The notes beneath the pieces were generated by a model. The model ran no database searches, had not been told where the DNA came from, and saw only the letters and a list, made by a program, of their open reading frames with translations. Of a DNA stretch of 64,000 nt, positions 22,705 through 35,588 are shown one piece after another. The first letter of the stretch is position 1. Every line of letters begins with the position of its first letter. The DNA is from Ostrinia nubilalis (taxonomy: Eukaryota > Arthropoda > Insecta > Lepidoptera > Crambidae): the NCBI RefSeq assembly GCF_963855985.1, contig NC_087098.1, positions 12,358,501 through 12,422,500 on the forward strand, given 5' to 3'. A program made the position numbers and the translations under genes.

Positions 22705-24269
22705 ATTTAGACAATTGTTTTATATGTATTACAATTTCATGTATGCTTAGTGTTAGAAATGTTAATCAAAACTCATACATAGGTCTAATACTTTACACAT
22801 TTTCATTTTATTAACCGACTTCATTTAATTGTTTTTCACATACACAAATCTAATAAAATATGAAATCTTCCATCTTAGATTTTCTTTAGGTACATTTCTA
22901 TCATGGATCACTATAATCATTTGAAACGTAATATTAGTATTTATCCCAAAGAATATAAAATTATTACGTGATGATAAATAAGTTATTTATTTTTACCGCA
23001 ACATTTCTGTTTGTGATATGTCTATCAAGTTCTTTTACCTGCGAACATAAAACCATTTGATATTTTTTTCTATTACCTTCAAAGGGGAAAATATTCTAAT
23101 CGTTATATATTTGTAACTCAAAAGAGAAGCCTTGAACTCTGAATATTATTGTGGTGCAAATGGGAATTATTTTAGGTACATACCATGGCGTCAATGTTGA
23201 AATAAGTATTTTATTTACTTAGTTGTTAGATTGTTTACAACATTTTGTTATTGTTTATTGTGTTTGATGTATTAGTTACAAAATAAATTACTTTACTTAC
23301 TATATTCATCAATTATAATAATAAGTTTATTCCATGGAGTCCATTTCAAAAATGAATACTTTAAAATAAATGTATACTAAAAATTATTGTTTTTACAGTT
23401 GGCAGTGTTCCTAAATTAGATATTTAGATGTTAAAATGAGTTAAAGTACATTATTATTATGTCTTTAGTTTTCTTTGTTGTCTCACAAATTCTGAATTTT
23501 TTTTATTATAAGAGTTAATTAGTAACACAATTAAGTATCCATTAACAACTACTTATGAGTTTGCACATCAGCTAACTTTTGTTTCGTAATTAATTGCAAA
23601 AGTTTGCGCTTGATCAAAACTTTATAATACTTGTATTTACATGTAACTATGTAACTTGAATTTCGATGAGCTCAATCATTTATTCCAAACAACTTCGCAA
23701 AGAAAAACGTAATTTTTACTAGCCTGAAAATTTTATACCAAGAACATGCAGTGCCTTTGAGAAATGAAATGAGAAATAAAATACCTAGAGAAGAAAGAAC
23801 GCTGAAACGTCAAGCACCTTGTGGAATTTCAAGTTTTTTTTTTGCACTTTTGAATTCTTAGGATAGTCACAATGTGTTCACTGAAAAGAAAAGCAGTTAA
23901 AAGAGGTATTTTAGTGTTTGGTTCAATGTAGGTTTAATGTTTCAGTAATGAAGCAATTTGTGTTTAAAAACCGTACATGGAGCTACCATGGTCCTAGACG
24001 TAGTGTTAAATTAATTACCAGCTGTAGTGACCAAACGAAAACCTGCTATGCCCCTAGTTTCAAGTTGGGTGCTTTCATACATAAGGTGTTGGCGGAAATA
24101 TTAACAGTGACGGTGCTTACCACTTCACATTCTTCGTAAGTCATATTCATAGTTAAGAAAAGAAGCTAGAAAATAACCCTCCTTCTGGCTCTGTTGGGCA
24201 ATAATGGGAAAAATTACAGAAATCTTCTTAGATTAGCCATTGATTGATTTTGCGCGTTTGATTTATTTG
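22705..24269. other. No feature seen
   Basis: Very AT-rich, with no supported gene or bounded repeat. Confidence 0.45.
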
Positions 24270-24395
24270 CCTTGGGTTACACCACCTTACTTTAGCTACA
24301 GGTAACAAACGTCTAAAGTCTGTCAAACTACATACCTACAAAAACACCTGTTAAAGCTATTGTTATAGTTAAAGTATGGGTGATGCAACAGTCAC
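24270..24395. mobile_element. TWA-flanked MITE, copy F (degenerate)
   Basis: TTGGGTTACACCACCTTACT, AACAAACGTCTAAAGTCTGT and GTGATGCAAC keep the family order, but the ends and duplication have decayed. It is the most diverged member in the window. Confidence 0.6.
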
Positions 24396-24565
24396 ATAAA
24401 ATTATACAAATCTTTTGGTTTATGACGTCACGAAGTGATTACAATCTCGCATCGGATCCAAAATGCCTATGTTGCCTAGAAGTAGAATTTTGCCGTCACT
24501 TTTTTGTCACTCTTTTGTTTCATGAAATGACTCACTGATCACAATCGAATCGAATTAAACTCTTA

Positions 24566-24740
24566 GAGTAGGCGCACACCGTTGATTTTTCGTCGGCCGA
24601 CAGTTTAGTCGGGCAGTTGATCAGTATGGGCATGTATGGGAGTGCGCACACTACGCCGATTCGATTTGGCCGATTCTTCATACAATTTAAAATCGGGCAC
24701 AACTATCGGCCAACTAAAAATCAACGGTGTGCGCCTACTC
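24566..24740. mobile_element. TTA-flanked MITE with perfect 25-bp ends (175 bp)
   Basis: The left end GAGTAGGCGCACACCGTTGA (24566-24590 in full) and the right end (24716-24740) are perfect 25-bp inverted repeats. TTA duplications lie at 24563-24565 and 24741-24743. GGCCGA motifs recur inside. Perfect ends and an intact duplication suggest a fairly recent insertion, probably via PIF/Harbinger transposase. Confidence 0.85.
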
Positions 24741-24743
24741 TTA

Positions 24744-25328
24744 TTGTCTACAAGTCGCTATCGCTTCTCTCTCACACCAGACTCCAACGTTCATAGACCG
24801 ACGACACGCCGGCCTCCGGCCGACAAAGCAGCACCAATTTGCAGATTAGTTGATGCGTAAACTGTTGCATTAGCCACACGCTCGGCGTCGGCGCAGGCTC
24901 GCCCAATTATGGCTGTAACTTGATAAGGCAACACACCTTGCTTTGTTTTAAAAAAAAAGCTAGAGAATGTTCCAGGAAATGTGTAAAATAAAAAAAATAA
25001 TTGGCAGTATCTTAGTTGGCTACTGGTAGAGATAAAAGAAAGGAAGGGATACATTACTCATCACATTTAGCGAAAAAAACATGCAGTCAAGTCCAAGGCT
25101 TATTTGTGTACTCACACTCTTATCAAAAGCCACTCAGCCGAAACGTCAAGATGTGAGCACTAATATAAGTAACTCGTACAAAAATTACGCGTGTTTCTTT
25201 ATTTTAATTCTTATTTAATATTATTTTCTAGGTTCTCTATTTATAGGTTCAGCTACTACTTCTCAATACTGAATGAATTTATTCAGAGCTCAAAAGTTAG
25301 ATCTCATGATATTTTTCCTTATAATAAA
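24744..25328. other. No gene supported
   Basis: A GC-rich patch at 24790-24910 contains CCGGCCTCCGGCCG and GCTCGGCGTCGGCGC. It has overlapping short frames on both strands and no recognisable domain. It may be an old MITE. Confidence 0.35.
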
Positions 25329-27706
25329 TCCGTACCGCGCGGGAATAACTTGACATGTCATTTTTGCGTACTTTTCAGGGGAGCGATTTTAAAGTTTAGA
25401 GTTCCCTGGTAAATCGGAATTAATGATAATTGATATTTTTATGATTGAAATAAGCTAATTTGATGCATATCTTTCGATTGGCGTAAGAATTTGATTAAAT
25501 TATCTTCTTAATCTAATAAAAAAAAGACTTGTCAAGTTGTGTACCGACGACTTGTCAAGTTATTCACCAAAGAAAAACAAATATTTAAGGTGTAAAAATT
25601 GAATTTAAGTTAATTATTTTGAATGAAGTTTAAGTAAAAAAACAAAACATAAAAATAGAACATATTTTTATCACTTTTGCAATGAAATAGTAGCAAATTT
25701 ATTAGAAAAATCAAATATAATCGCAGATTATGATCGCTTTTGATCAGGTAATTGTACGTTTACTTAAAATTTAAAAAAAGACAAATAAAAGAACAAAAGC
25801 CATGCTTCATAACAAGCACAATTAATTTTAACTATTTTAAGCTTACCGTTAAGCTTAAAATAATTAAAATTAGCTGGATACATTTTTGCGTAAGGTCGAC
25901 ATGCCCTTTCGCGTTCACCGTCCAGTTCACGTCCAAATAACGGATCACTCTAGAACGAAAGCTATTGCTATGATTCCCTGAATGTATGACACGTAAACCC
26001 ACATTAAAAAAATCTTATAGCATGCTACCGTTTTTGCCAAAAACAAATCCCACATGAGCAGGTGCGCGTTTCAAGGTAAGTTTTTAATATATTTAGGTCT
26101 AGTTTGGGATTTACCGCAGTCTATAAGCCTTAACCATGAACCATATAATACGGATAATGATATCGGTGATTGTACTTTATTAAATGACACTTAAAATAAG
26201 GTGGATGCGAATTTACTACAATGCAATTTCCACTTTGCGTCAGAAGTGATCGCGGTCTGGTCTAACTGAGTCTAAGATATTAAAATATACAAAACAATGC
26301 ATGTTTTATATTATGTAAAACGTTATTTACATGACGTATCGAACACAAAGATTTTTTTCAGTACTTAGGCCTTTTCCTGGACGCTTATACACGCTCTTAA
26401 TGTAGCTTACCCTTGTGATAGCCAATTTGCGTCCACATTATCACGACTATTTTCTAAATACAGACGTTGTAAATAATATTAAAAAGCAAACTGTGCCTAG
26501 AGAGGATACCATATTGCAAATTGAGCCATACTATTGAAATTTCAAAAAATGAAATAAACTAAAATATAAATGTATGTTTATAATTATTAAGTGTGATACC
26601 TAAATATTTTGAATACCAATTAGTAAGATTTTATTTATATTTTTTTATTTCCATTCTGTTATTAATAATTAGTGATTTTGAATGCATTTTTTCTATATTT
26701 TATTAATATTACAAAGATAATATTAAAACTTCTAATGGTTTAGAGCAAGTTTAATACTATACTTATAAAGACTAAAGGGAGCATAATGACAACAATTTTT
26801 CGTTCAAAATGATTACGAAAAATTGTATATTATTTTTATTCCTCAAATCTACCAACTCACTAAATGGACGAGATCTGGCGTATCGACCCTACTTACTTTT
26901 ACCTCATCATTATTCCTAAATAATGTCATTGAAGTGAAATAGACTATAAAAATAAAATTATCCGGAACTTAAAATTGATCTAGAAGTTTATTAGTAGATT
27001 TTTTACTTAAATTCTGTTGTCAAACGAAATATTAGTCTGTTATGAAAAAACATTAGTAGATAGTACCTACCTATTGACTAAACTTATCCTTCTTCTTTCA
27101 ACTTGCTATTTAAACGTTAATTTATTTTTAAATAATTGAAAATAGTAATAAAAGTAATAATTAACGTTTAAATATATTAAAAAAATATTTTCAGGGGTTG
27201 GTAAGTAAAAAATATTTAAAGACGCTCGAAATCCTGACAATGTTATATTTTAACAACTGCTAATGACACATATAAAAATATGATTATAGAAGAATAGCTG
27301 GATAACTCCAAATATCTAAACTCTTGACTACGTGCATAACAAGACAAATGGATGTGTTTAGTACTCAGAGTGGATCATAACTTGATAACTGTTTTTGTCA
27401 AATTAAAAACGAAAATCCATAAATGTATAAGTCGAGATATTAATAAATACATGTTCTGACATACATTGATAAATCGAAATATAAATGTTTGTAAGAATAA
27501 TATTAATTGGATATATCGTTATGTCAAATATTTATTGCCTAAATTAGAGATATTTACTTATGAACAAGAGCTGTATTTCAAGTATTTTTGGGTATTTCGA
27601 GTTGAGTTTTTTATACCAGTAGGGTATAAGGTAGAGGAAGCGCTTAAGCTAATAAAAAAAAAAAAGTGCAGGTCGAGATGTCAAGTTATTCCCGCGCGGT
27701 ACGGAA
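25329..27706. repeat. 28-bp inverted repeat bounding about 2.4 kb
   Basis: TCCGTACCGCGCGGGAATAA continuing to CTTGACAT (25329-25356) recurs as a perfect or near-perfect inverse at 27679-27706. Both copies are GC-rich islands in very AT-rich sequence. They could be the termini of one 2.4-kb element or two solo pieces of the same family. The interior shows no transposase I recognise, and no target duplication is evident. Confidence 0.5.
27107..27174. repeat. 15-bp inverted repeat hairpin
   Basis: TATTTAAACGTTAAT (27107-27121) and ATTAACGTTTAAATA (27160-27174) are perfect inverse copies around an AT-rich loop of 38 bp. It may be a very short MITE or chance in AT-rich DNA. Confidence 0.5.
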
Positions 27707-30700
27707 ATTATACTTCATCGAAAATAAGTAGTTACTACTAGGTACCTATCTGTCATGTTTTATGAATAGGTAGATATAATGCAGTAAAACTTGTATCATA
27801 CCTATAGTCGTACAAGAATTCAAATAGGCAGCAGAAAAGCCACTCGGTAAAGTTTTACAATGTTTTAATTAAAATACTAAACAAGCATAACATCGTAAAT
27901 GAGAATAATCCGCAAAACCGCGCGTCGCTTCTATATGAAAGCTATTCAGACACCAAAGGCTTTGTAAAATTTAATAAAACTAAGGTACACACGTTTGTCT
28001 TGCGACCTTCCAGAGAAAGTTAAAAGGCGTCTAGCTTATTAATAAACATCTTAATTAAAATTATTCACGTTAGTAAATTAACTTAACGCCACCAACATTT
28101 AAACATGTGAAATTAATTAAGAACTCATATTTTTCTTAAATACAGGGTTCAAAGGATTTGTCCTTGAACAAAATTGATGAAGACTGCGGAATAAAGTTTT
28201 TATTTATTTAACGGCAAGGTTAAAACTTGCCATAAGTCTCGAGTTAGATCTCCACATCATGAGTACCATATTACATATTATGGTATGTAAGTATGGCTTC
28301 GTGCCATTCTTTGCCAATTAACCTTTATATCAAGTATGTGTACCTATGTCTCTATGTATACAGGGCAAATAACATTACCTTTACATAAAAATATTGCTGG
28401 ACATCAAATAGTCATTCGCTTTCGTAATAAATAAAGCCTTACTTAGTCTTCTGACATCTTAGTCCTTTCCATGTCACTTAGTTTAAATGCTCGGCTAAAA
28501 CCTTCCAGCCGTTACTAGCCCCTTCGTGTAATTCCCAAGACCCAAAACATCTCTTCAGCCTTCAAATTCTCCGGTTGCACTCAATTAAAACACACTTAAA
28601 CATCATACACACCTGGCCGCGATAAACATCGCAACTATTGTGAAACCCGAGAATTTTGAACCTCAATTTTGACAACAAAAAGGCCATAATCGATTTTGGG
28701 CACACAAAGGGAGCATTATATTTGACAAGTCGACTGTGCAAACGTTGTTTGCGGTAGAGATTATTTTGGTTGGAATGAATGAAAGCAAAACACCAAAACG
28801 TGAATATGTTGCCCGTAATTGAAATCCGAACAGCCCTTAAGGACGATTTAATTTTTTTCCTATCACAAAACGCACAGGCTCGAGTGTCGCTCGAATTTGT
28901 CAAGAAACCAATTTCTCTTGATCGGAAACGTACTTTTTATTAACGTCTTTGTTATAAATATTGATAACAAAAACGCGACGAAATGATTTAAGTTACAATC
29001 AAAAAGCTTACCTGCTTCTCCCGAAAAACAATTTGAGCCTGTTGTGGTTTATTGATTAATAGCCAAAAGACCGACGGGCTCATACACACAGGAAATATAA
29101 AAACCCACCCGCGGGCATTCGTCATTATGGCCGTTGTTCTGTAATATAGAAGGGTTCAGTATTAAATAATGATTAATTATATAATTTAGAGCATGTCATC
29201 GGCCACATGCCGTAGACCCTCCCAACAGTTTAATCTTAGACCAGGTGACGGCGTATCTGATGTAACGCTTGACCACCCATAAACACACATCTAATTCTTA
29301 TTCTCTGAGCTATAAAGACGTCATTAGAACGCCTAACCAGTGGCACATTGCAGCGAAACAATAAAAGGGTTTAAATGGACATCGCGATAAAAAAATTAGA
29401 TGTTCCTCAAAGTTTTACCTCACGCAATATCCGATTGTAATTGTTTATGGAAGACAGACGTGTTCCGAAGTGAGAAACATTTTGTGAATAAATTACTAAA
29501 ACTAGTTACCGTAACACGATATAAGTACCCATTGGTTGACTATTATTCTCACATGGGTCGGATCTAAGCTATTGGAATTGTTGTGTAGATTTGCTTCATT
29601 CATGATTAAAATAAATGAAAATAAGCATAAAATAGCTAATGTGGTCAACTAATACTACTTAAAATTTGGATTAAAATTCATGTAAATTTTGTCGTTAGTG
29701 GAATTTACTAACCACAACCCGGTAGAGCGCACACAGAACGAAATTTTTCACCAAAAGACCATCAACAAAAGCGCATCGTAATTAAAACTGTCCCATTCAA
29801 TGCAAATTGCTGGCGAAATTAAATCGGCATGCCCTAAAATTTTAAAATTACCCCCGACATAGGTGGAATCGATGAAGCGCGAACGCAAAAAGCGTGCAAT
29901 CCTGCCTGAACAATAGGCGGGCTTGGTGCACAAAGCGGAGACATACATCAAACAACAAAAACAGAGCTCTGAACAGTACGAGCGAGCGAACACTATCATT
30001 TACGCAACGATTTGTCATCGAGATTCGGCGGGAGCGGGGCGGGGACATTTTGAACGATGCTCCTACTATCGGCTTTGGTACAAGATTAGTTCGAGATGTG
30101 CAAATCGAGAAGTCATCGTATCGACTTTGTAGATTAGAGATGCTTAAGCAAGGTATCGATATTTGTTGCTGCTGACAATGAAGCTGAAAAAAGAGGTTGA
30201 TCTTGATGTTAATAATTATTGAATGGGTCTTTTTTTACATAACGAGGATACAAGTTTCAAACATTCAAGTGAAGGACAGCAATATGAATATTGTTCAATT
30301 TAAAAATCGACCTATAGACACAACTAACGATAATAGGATAGTAACCAAAGGCCAAATTAGAAAAAGATAAATAGCTATCTCGAATGTAAGTAGACACGGG
30401 TAAGATACAGTACGCCCTCGGGCGGGAGACAGGTTGACTGTGCGTGATTAAAAAATCGTAATAGAGCACGTTGTTAGAATGAAATATTAAGCGAAGCAAT
30501 CCTCAACAATAATATAATTTGAATATTTTTTGTTGTCTGCTAGCTACTTAAACTTTTGCTTTTCCATTTGAGCCTAGCATGCGTGTTATTAGCAGAAAAA
30601 ATACTTCAGCAGTAATTCTTGAATACAACTGAGGTGAATGTACCTCTACGCACTCCAGGCAATGAGTGTACCACCACACACCATGTAGAATTTACACCTA

Positions 30701-31708
30701 TCGATATGCCAGTTGCTATTTGTTTATGAGTCCCCAGTGAAATTGGCTAGCCGACCTGAGACGTAGCCGCGGGCTAGTTGCGTGGTACCTGTCGTAGAAA
30801 CCATGCACCTTCGAGTGCCCATAGTACGGAACCCGGAAACTGGATTAACGCTTGTCAACTTGATGAACGATGTGCGTAAGTTACACGACAATGGAATGTG
30901 GGCATCGTCCCATTTGCCCCTGCTACGTCCGATACGCTTGACGACCGTTAATTAATTATGAATTGCTTGATTTTTTGAGTCTTCTGATGATCAAAGTGTC
31001 ATATTTTTGATGATTGATTTGCGTGACGTGAAACATGGGGTGGGTAAAGTAGACAAATGTAAGAACGTTACGGTTCTTAGCTGTACCCGCGCAAAAGTGT
31101 CCATGTTCCTTGATTGTCTATCTCTCGTACTGATGGCGCCATTTCTGATTGGTCGAGTGAGACGATTAGTACCAATAAAGAGATATCTTGCCGATTGGAT
31201 CCTCTTGGCCAGCCTTGATGGGGTGATTTGACTTGATGGATTGAGAGATCCACGAAGGACTAATACATGATGACTAGCGATAGTTGCGACATGACTTGCG
31301 TGATGTTGTAGTTTTTTAATCGCTGGTGAATAAAACCTATCGTTTAAAAGTTCCAAAGTTTAAAGGAATTTTGGAAAGATTTCGTAAATATACTCTAGTT
31401 ATTCAACATTGCCGACAAAAAACAAAATGACACAGCTATTTCCTCTTTTTCAAGTTTTGGCGGACCGACCAAAAGAGCTGCAGGGGGCTTAAACTTAATG
31501 TACTGAATGGAACTGTTGTACACAAAAGACTTTATTGTATCTGTTTAATTGCTTTTACATGGATTTTAACAGTTCAAAATTCCATACAATACGTTTTGTT
31601 TGACAAATTACAATGACGATTAGATACAGTGCGTTGTTTTGCAAGAGTCCGTGAAGTCACTAATATGCTTTATTTACTAAGTAAAACCTGTTAAGTACCT
31701 ATTTATAA
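27707..31708. other. About 4 kb without a supported gene
   Basis: The longest frame (28562-28903 minus, 113 codons) has no recognisable domain. A GC-richer patch lies at 29860-30060, and a GCAG/GTAAGC-like donor on the minus strand lies near 28,999. No coding exon joins to either. The rest is AT-rich, with no bounded repeats seen. Confidence 0.4.
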
Positions 31709-31739
31709 TCCCAACTAATATTATAAATGCGAAAGTAAC

Positions 31740-31780
<41 letters not shown>

Positions 31781-31961
31781 TACGCTTTCCCGCTTAAACC
31801 TCGCAACCGATTTTGATGAAATTTGGCATAGAGATAGTTTGAGTCCCGGGAAAGAACATAGGATAGTTTTTATCCCGGTTTTTGAAACAGGGACGCGCGC
31901 GATAAAGTTTTTCTGTGACAGACAAAATTCCACGCGGGCGAAGCCGCGGGCGGAAAGCTAG
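31709..31961 (+). mobile_element. Lep1-like Helitron with TCTG microsatellite, identical to 4797-5049
   Basis: It starts TCCCAACTAATATTATAAAT after A (31708) and ends GCGGGCGGAAAGCTAG before T (31962). It is exactly 253 bp and carries ten TCTG units, the same length and repeat number as the reversed copy at 4.8 kb. No base difference was found by eye. The GC-rich hairpin before CTAG is the expected rolling-circle terminator. It has no coding capacity. Confidence 0.87.
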
Positions 31962-32416
31962 TAATTTATATGTATAACATTTAATACATTTTATGGATGT
32001 ATTTATTTGAAGATCATTATATTCTGTATATTGTAAAAAGTGCTATTAAAAAACTTACTGACAGAAAATATTACTCTTCTCTTTTGCCCCAAAAACTTAA
32101 AATGCCTACTTCCAATAAGCTCAAAAATTTTCAAACTACACGAAAAAAAAACAAGCGCTATCAATCATATCAACGCGTTTCTCCAGCCTACTCGCGGCAA
32201 ATTCTTTGACGTTACTGCACAGAAATTGGTCATCGATAAAAGCTGCGCTGCCTTGAGGCGAGACCCTACGACAATTTATTGTTTAATCACCAGCACTCAG
32301 CCGCCTAGTATTGCGTCGGTAAATTGTGGCAAACTCGGAATAACGGATTTAGTTGTGGCTCTGGAATCGACAATGAGTTGGTTTGCGCCGTTAATATTGA
32401 ATGAGACATTTTAGTT

Positions 32417-32464
32417 AGTGCCTTTGACTATTATGTAGAACTCTACATAATAGTCAAAGGCACT
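32417..32464. repeat. Perfect 23-bp hairpin with 2-nt loop
   Basis: AGTGCCTTTGACTATTATGT continuing to AGA (32417-32439) is exactly complementary to 32442-32464, leaving the loop AC. Pairing stops at the next base on both sides. Such a short loop fits a DNA palindrome better than a folded RNA gene. Confidence 0.85.
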
Positions 32465-32625
32465 TTTATTGATTTATATCCTTTCAAACCATTTTAATAC
32501 ACTTTCAGTACTGTATGTCTGGTACCTACATCATTAAGGAATCTACGAAATAATCTATACTTATAATAAATTTGTAGAGAGATCAATAAAATTCTGTACA
32601 TGAAATAATATTTTCAAAATAACTA

Positions 32626-33014
32626 TCAGGGGGTGGTTAGTGATCGACACTGATGCCAAAAATGCAATCAGTAAAGTTTTTGTCTGTCTGTCTGTCTGTC
32701 TGTCTGTATGTTCCTTATAGAAACGGATTTTAACGAAACTTGGTACAATTATTCTTCATACTCCTGGGCAGGTTATAGTATACTTAGAAATTCCCACGGG
32801 AACGGAAATTAGCGGGAAATCATTTTGTATGAAAAATCTAAACCACTTAAGTTAGACGCTTGAAATTTGGCATGCAGGTACCTTAGTAAACTTAAAGCTT
32901 AGTTACAACAGGAGTTAGCGGGAAAAAACATTTGTGTGAAAAATCTAAACCGCGTAAGATAGATGAAGGGAGTAAAACGGGATCCACGCGTACGAAGTCA
33001 CGGGCGGCCGCTAG
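32626..33014 (+). mobile_element. Helitron of the GCGGCCGCTAG-end family, long form (389 bp)
   Basis: It starts TCAGGGGGTGGTTAGTGATC after A and ends GGGCGGCCGCTAG before T. It contains a TCTG microsatellite (about 32681-32706) and two copies of a GCGGGAAA..GTGTGAAAAATCTAAACC-type block. The 3' end matches 4099-4307, while the 5' part is a different subfamily that shares the microsatellite with Lep1-like elements. Confidence 0.75.
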
Positions 33015-35586
33015 TTTATCATAAACCTCTGCAACCTCTGCAAAAAAGAAAAGATTAGTTTTATTATTACCTAGAACCTAGATGTTCTAGATTTCTTAGA
33101 GTTTTATCTGCTGTCAGTTCTTGTTACATGAAATGCGCAGGTTACCCTACATTGTCCTACGCCATTTCCAGTGAAATTCACACTAAGATTCAATACTACC
33201 GTCACGTCCCATGTTATTCAATGTTCATGTGACGCAATGAATTTTGCTGGAAGTGTAAACTTGAGTGCTGTACCTACGTAAAGATTAACGTAAACGCGTG
33301 GGTTAATACCACCTGTATTGTTAAAACTTGTTAAAATTTTAATATCTTGTTTCTAGACTTTGAAGTTAGTTCTGAATAATAACTGTATCTACCTAATACT
33401 TAAAAGTTGTATAGCCTTGAAAATGTGTAGTAACATTTTTAAACACTAGCGTACAACTCCATTTCTTTGGATTTTACTTTTCTTCATACCTAACATTTTT
33501 GTAATAACTCATGAAATATGAATGTTATAAAAACAAACAGCTTTATAACAATAAGACTTGATACAATCAACGCTAAAGTAACAGCTGCACTTGACGGAAG
33601 GGATAGAGGTGTCACAGATTTTATGGAATTAAAAATGTCAGATGAAAAATAAAAGGAACCGAATCCAACGGAGACAATGCCCTCCCTAATGCTCCCCCCG
33701 TTTTTAAGGCATTAGTCCCTGCCAGTGTGTGGTCTTGCCGTAGATTTTTTAGATTAGATCGTCACGTTGATAGTTTTGTACGAAGACACCTCAAAATTCC
33801 GAAGGGTCAAAACAGAACAAAACTTAACGTGTGTGACGGAATGTGACATTGGAAATTCGAATTATTTATATTCCATCACAGTAATCCTATTAAAGGGACG
33901 TACATCAAAGCGTTCGGGAAGTTTTAAGTACGATTCCTGGAGATTTATAATCGGCTTTGCTTGATCGACTCGATATTGTAGACGCACTCAATTGTTATTG
34001 ATAGATTATTAACTTTCGAATATTTGAACGATGTTCAACGTAAGTCCTTAAAGTGTATCGAAGTTACTTGTTGTTAGTACAAAGAAACAAAAAGCTCGTT
34101 TTGAAGCAAGTCGTAAACAAACATATTCAAACAGCTACCATTGTAATAGGACAAACGACACATTTCACAGTGAATTCGGCGTGGAATCGCATCTCAACTG
34201 CTTGGATGTAAAAGAAAACGTACTCGTACTTGCGTCACAGCAAACATAAAAACTTATTACACGCTACGGAACAGAGGCAGCCGGTTTTCTTGCGCCTTTT
34301 TACAGCTTTCCTAGAACGCCTCGATGAGATCCCACAGGGTAAGACAATTGCTAGTTGTTGCATTTAGCTTAGTAAACGCCTCTTTTGTGAGTTGGAAGTG
34401 TGCCACGTTTATTGTGCCTTTTGTCAAATACAGTAGCAAATTGCTTTGTATCCATCCGAGAATTCGGTACCTGGGTGGTTCGAATCATTACGCCTCGGGA
34501 AGTGACGTATTCATTTGTGCTTATTGTCAGCCGAAAGATGTAACATAAGATTGATGGGATCCGTTCAAAGAGCTGTCAATGCGTATTGTTCGTATTAGAT
34601 AATTTCAAGCTTATTATGATGCAACACTATACAGTGTTGAAGATGATTCCCTCTTTGTTTGAAATAGAAAGTTCAGGCGTCATTTAAAACGATAAATTGG
34701 TTTCTTTTTAGATTTTGATATTTCACAACTATTTCCCATAATATTTTATCACTCATTAATTACAAAAAGACAATTTTAGGAACAGCGTGGTAATTTATTC
34801 ACAATATCAAAACCCGAACATGTTTTAAATCCGAAGGCAGTATATCTTTCCATTAATAAACTCAACGATGCTGCTAAATTAAATAATTAAGTTGCCATAA
34901 AACTATACCCCCAATGGGTACAAGTCGGAGAGAAACGACATAAACAAACAGAACATCTTAATATAAGGAGTTGGAGTAACGTATTAACATAAACATCAGT
35001 TCGATCGCGTTCCGTACAACTCGCTGGTCACAGTTTGAATACATTATAGGCAAGTTCTTTTTTATTGCGTCAATAATTTAAGAAATAAATTGCTCTTGCT
35101 ATGTTTTTAGACGGTTTTCCAAAAGTAAGTACCTAAAAGTTCCTTGTAGACCATCTTCAGATAGTCACTCAACCTAAAATGGAGTCTTCGTCGTAAAATG
35201 GTATATTTTTTTCTTTTTCAAAACTATTATTAACAGAATAAAGTATGTACTTACTTACCAATTTAGTTTTATTAACAAACAAAATACTATTCTCGTGAAT
35301 GTTTAGTATTCTTCAACTCTATCATAATGATCATGATTTCCAAACAAAAGTTGAACTAATGTCACGACCACGAGGCAAAAAAGCCCTTTGTGTGAAGGTT
35401 CACGGTCACGCCGAACGACATTCGTTAATGACCCATTAACGTTTTGTTTCACACCATCCATTAATACTAAAAGATACCACAATCAAAAGGAAACACCGCC
35501 CCAAATTCCCTACCCACTTAAAACTTACAAGTTAACTGCATTCGGACATCAGATAAAAAACTTGCCAAGTAAAAAAAATATTGCCA
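33015..35586. other. No gene supported
   Basis: AT-rich with some GC-richer patches (33650-33740, 34270-34350). The open frames are short and unrecognised. Confidence 0.4.
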
Positions 35587-35588
35587 TA

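Noticed and set aside
24636..25054. Overlapping frames on both strands in a GC-rich patch
   Set aside because: The first starts inside the perfect-ended MITE. Neither has a recognisable domain.
28562..28903. 113-codon minus-strand frame
   Set aside because: Composition looks random and no domain is recognisable. A GTGTGT donor-like site inside it is not matched by an acceptor upstream.
32040..32414. 124-codon plus-strand frame ending beside the 23-bp hairpin
   Set aside because: The second half looks somewhat protein-like, but there is no acceptor, promoter or recognisable domain, and the first half is AT-biased. Not enough to call.
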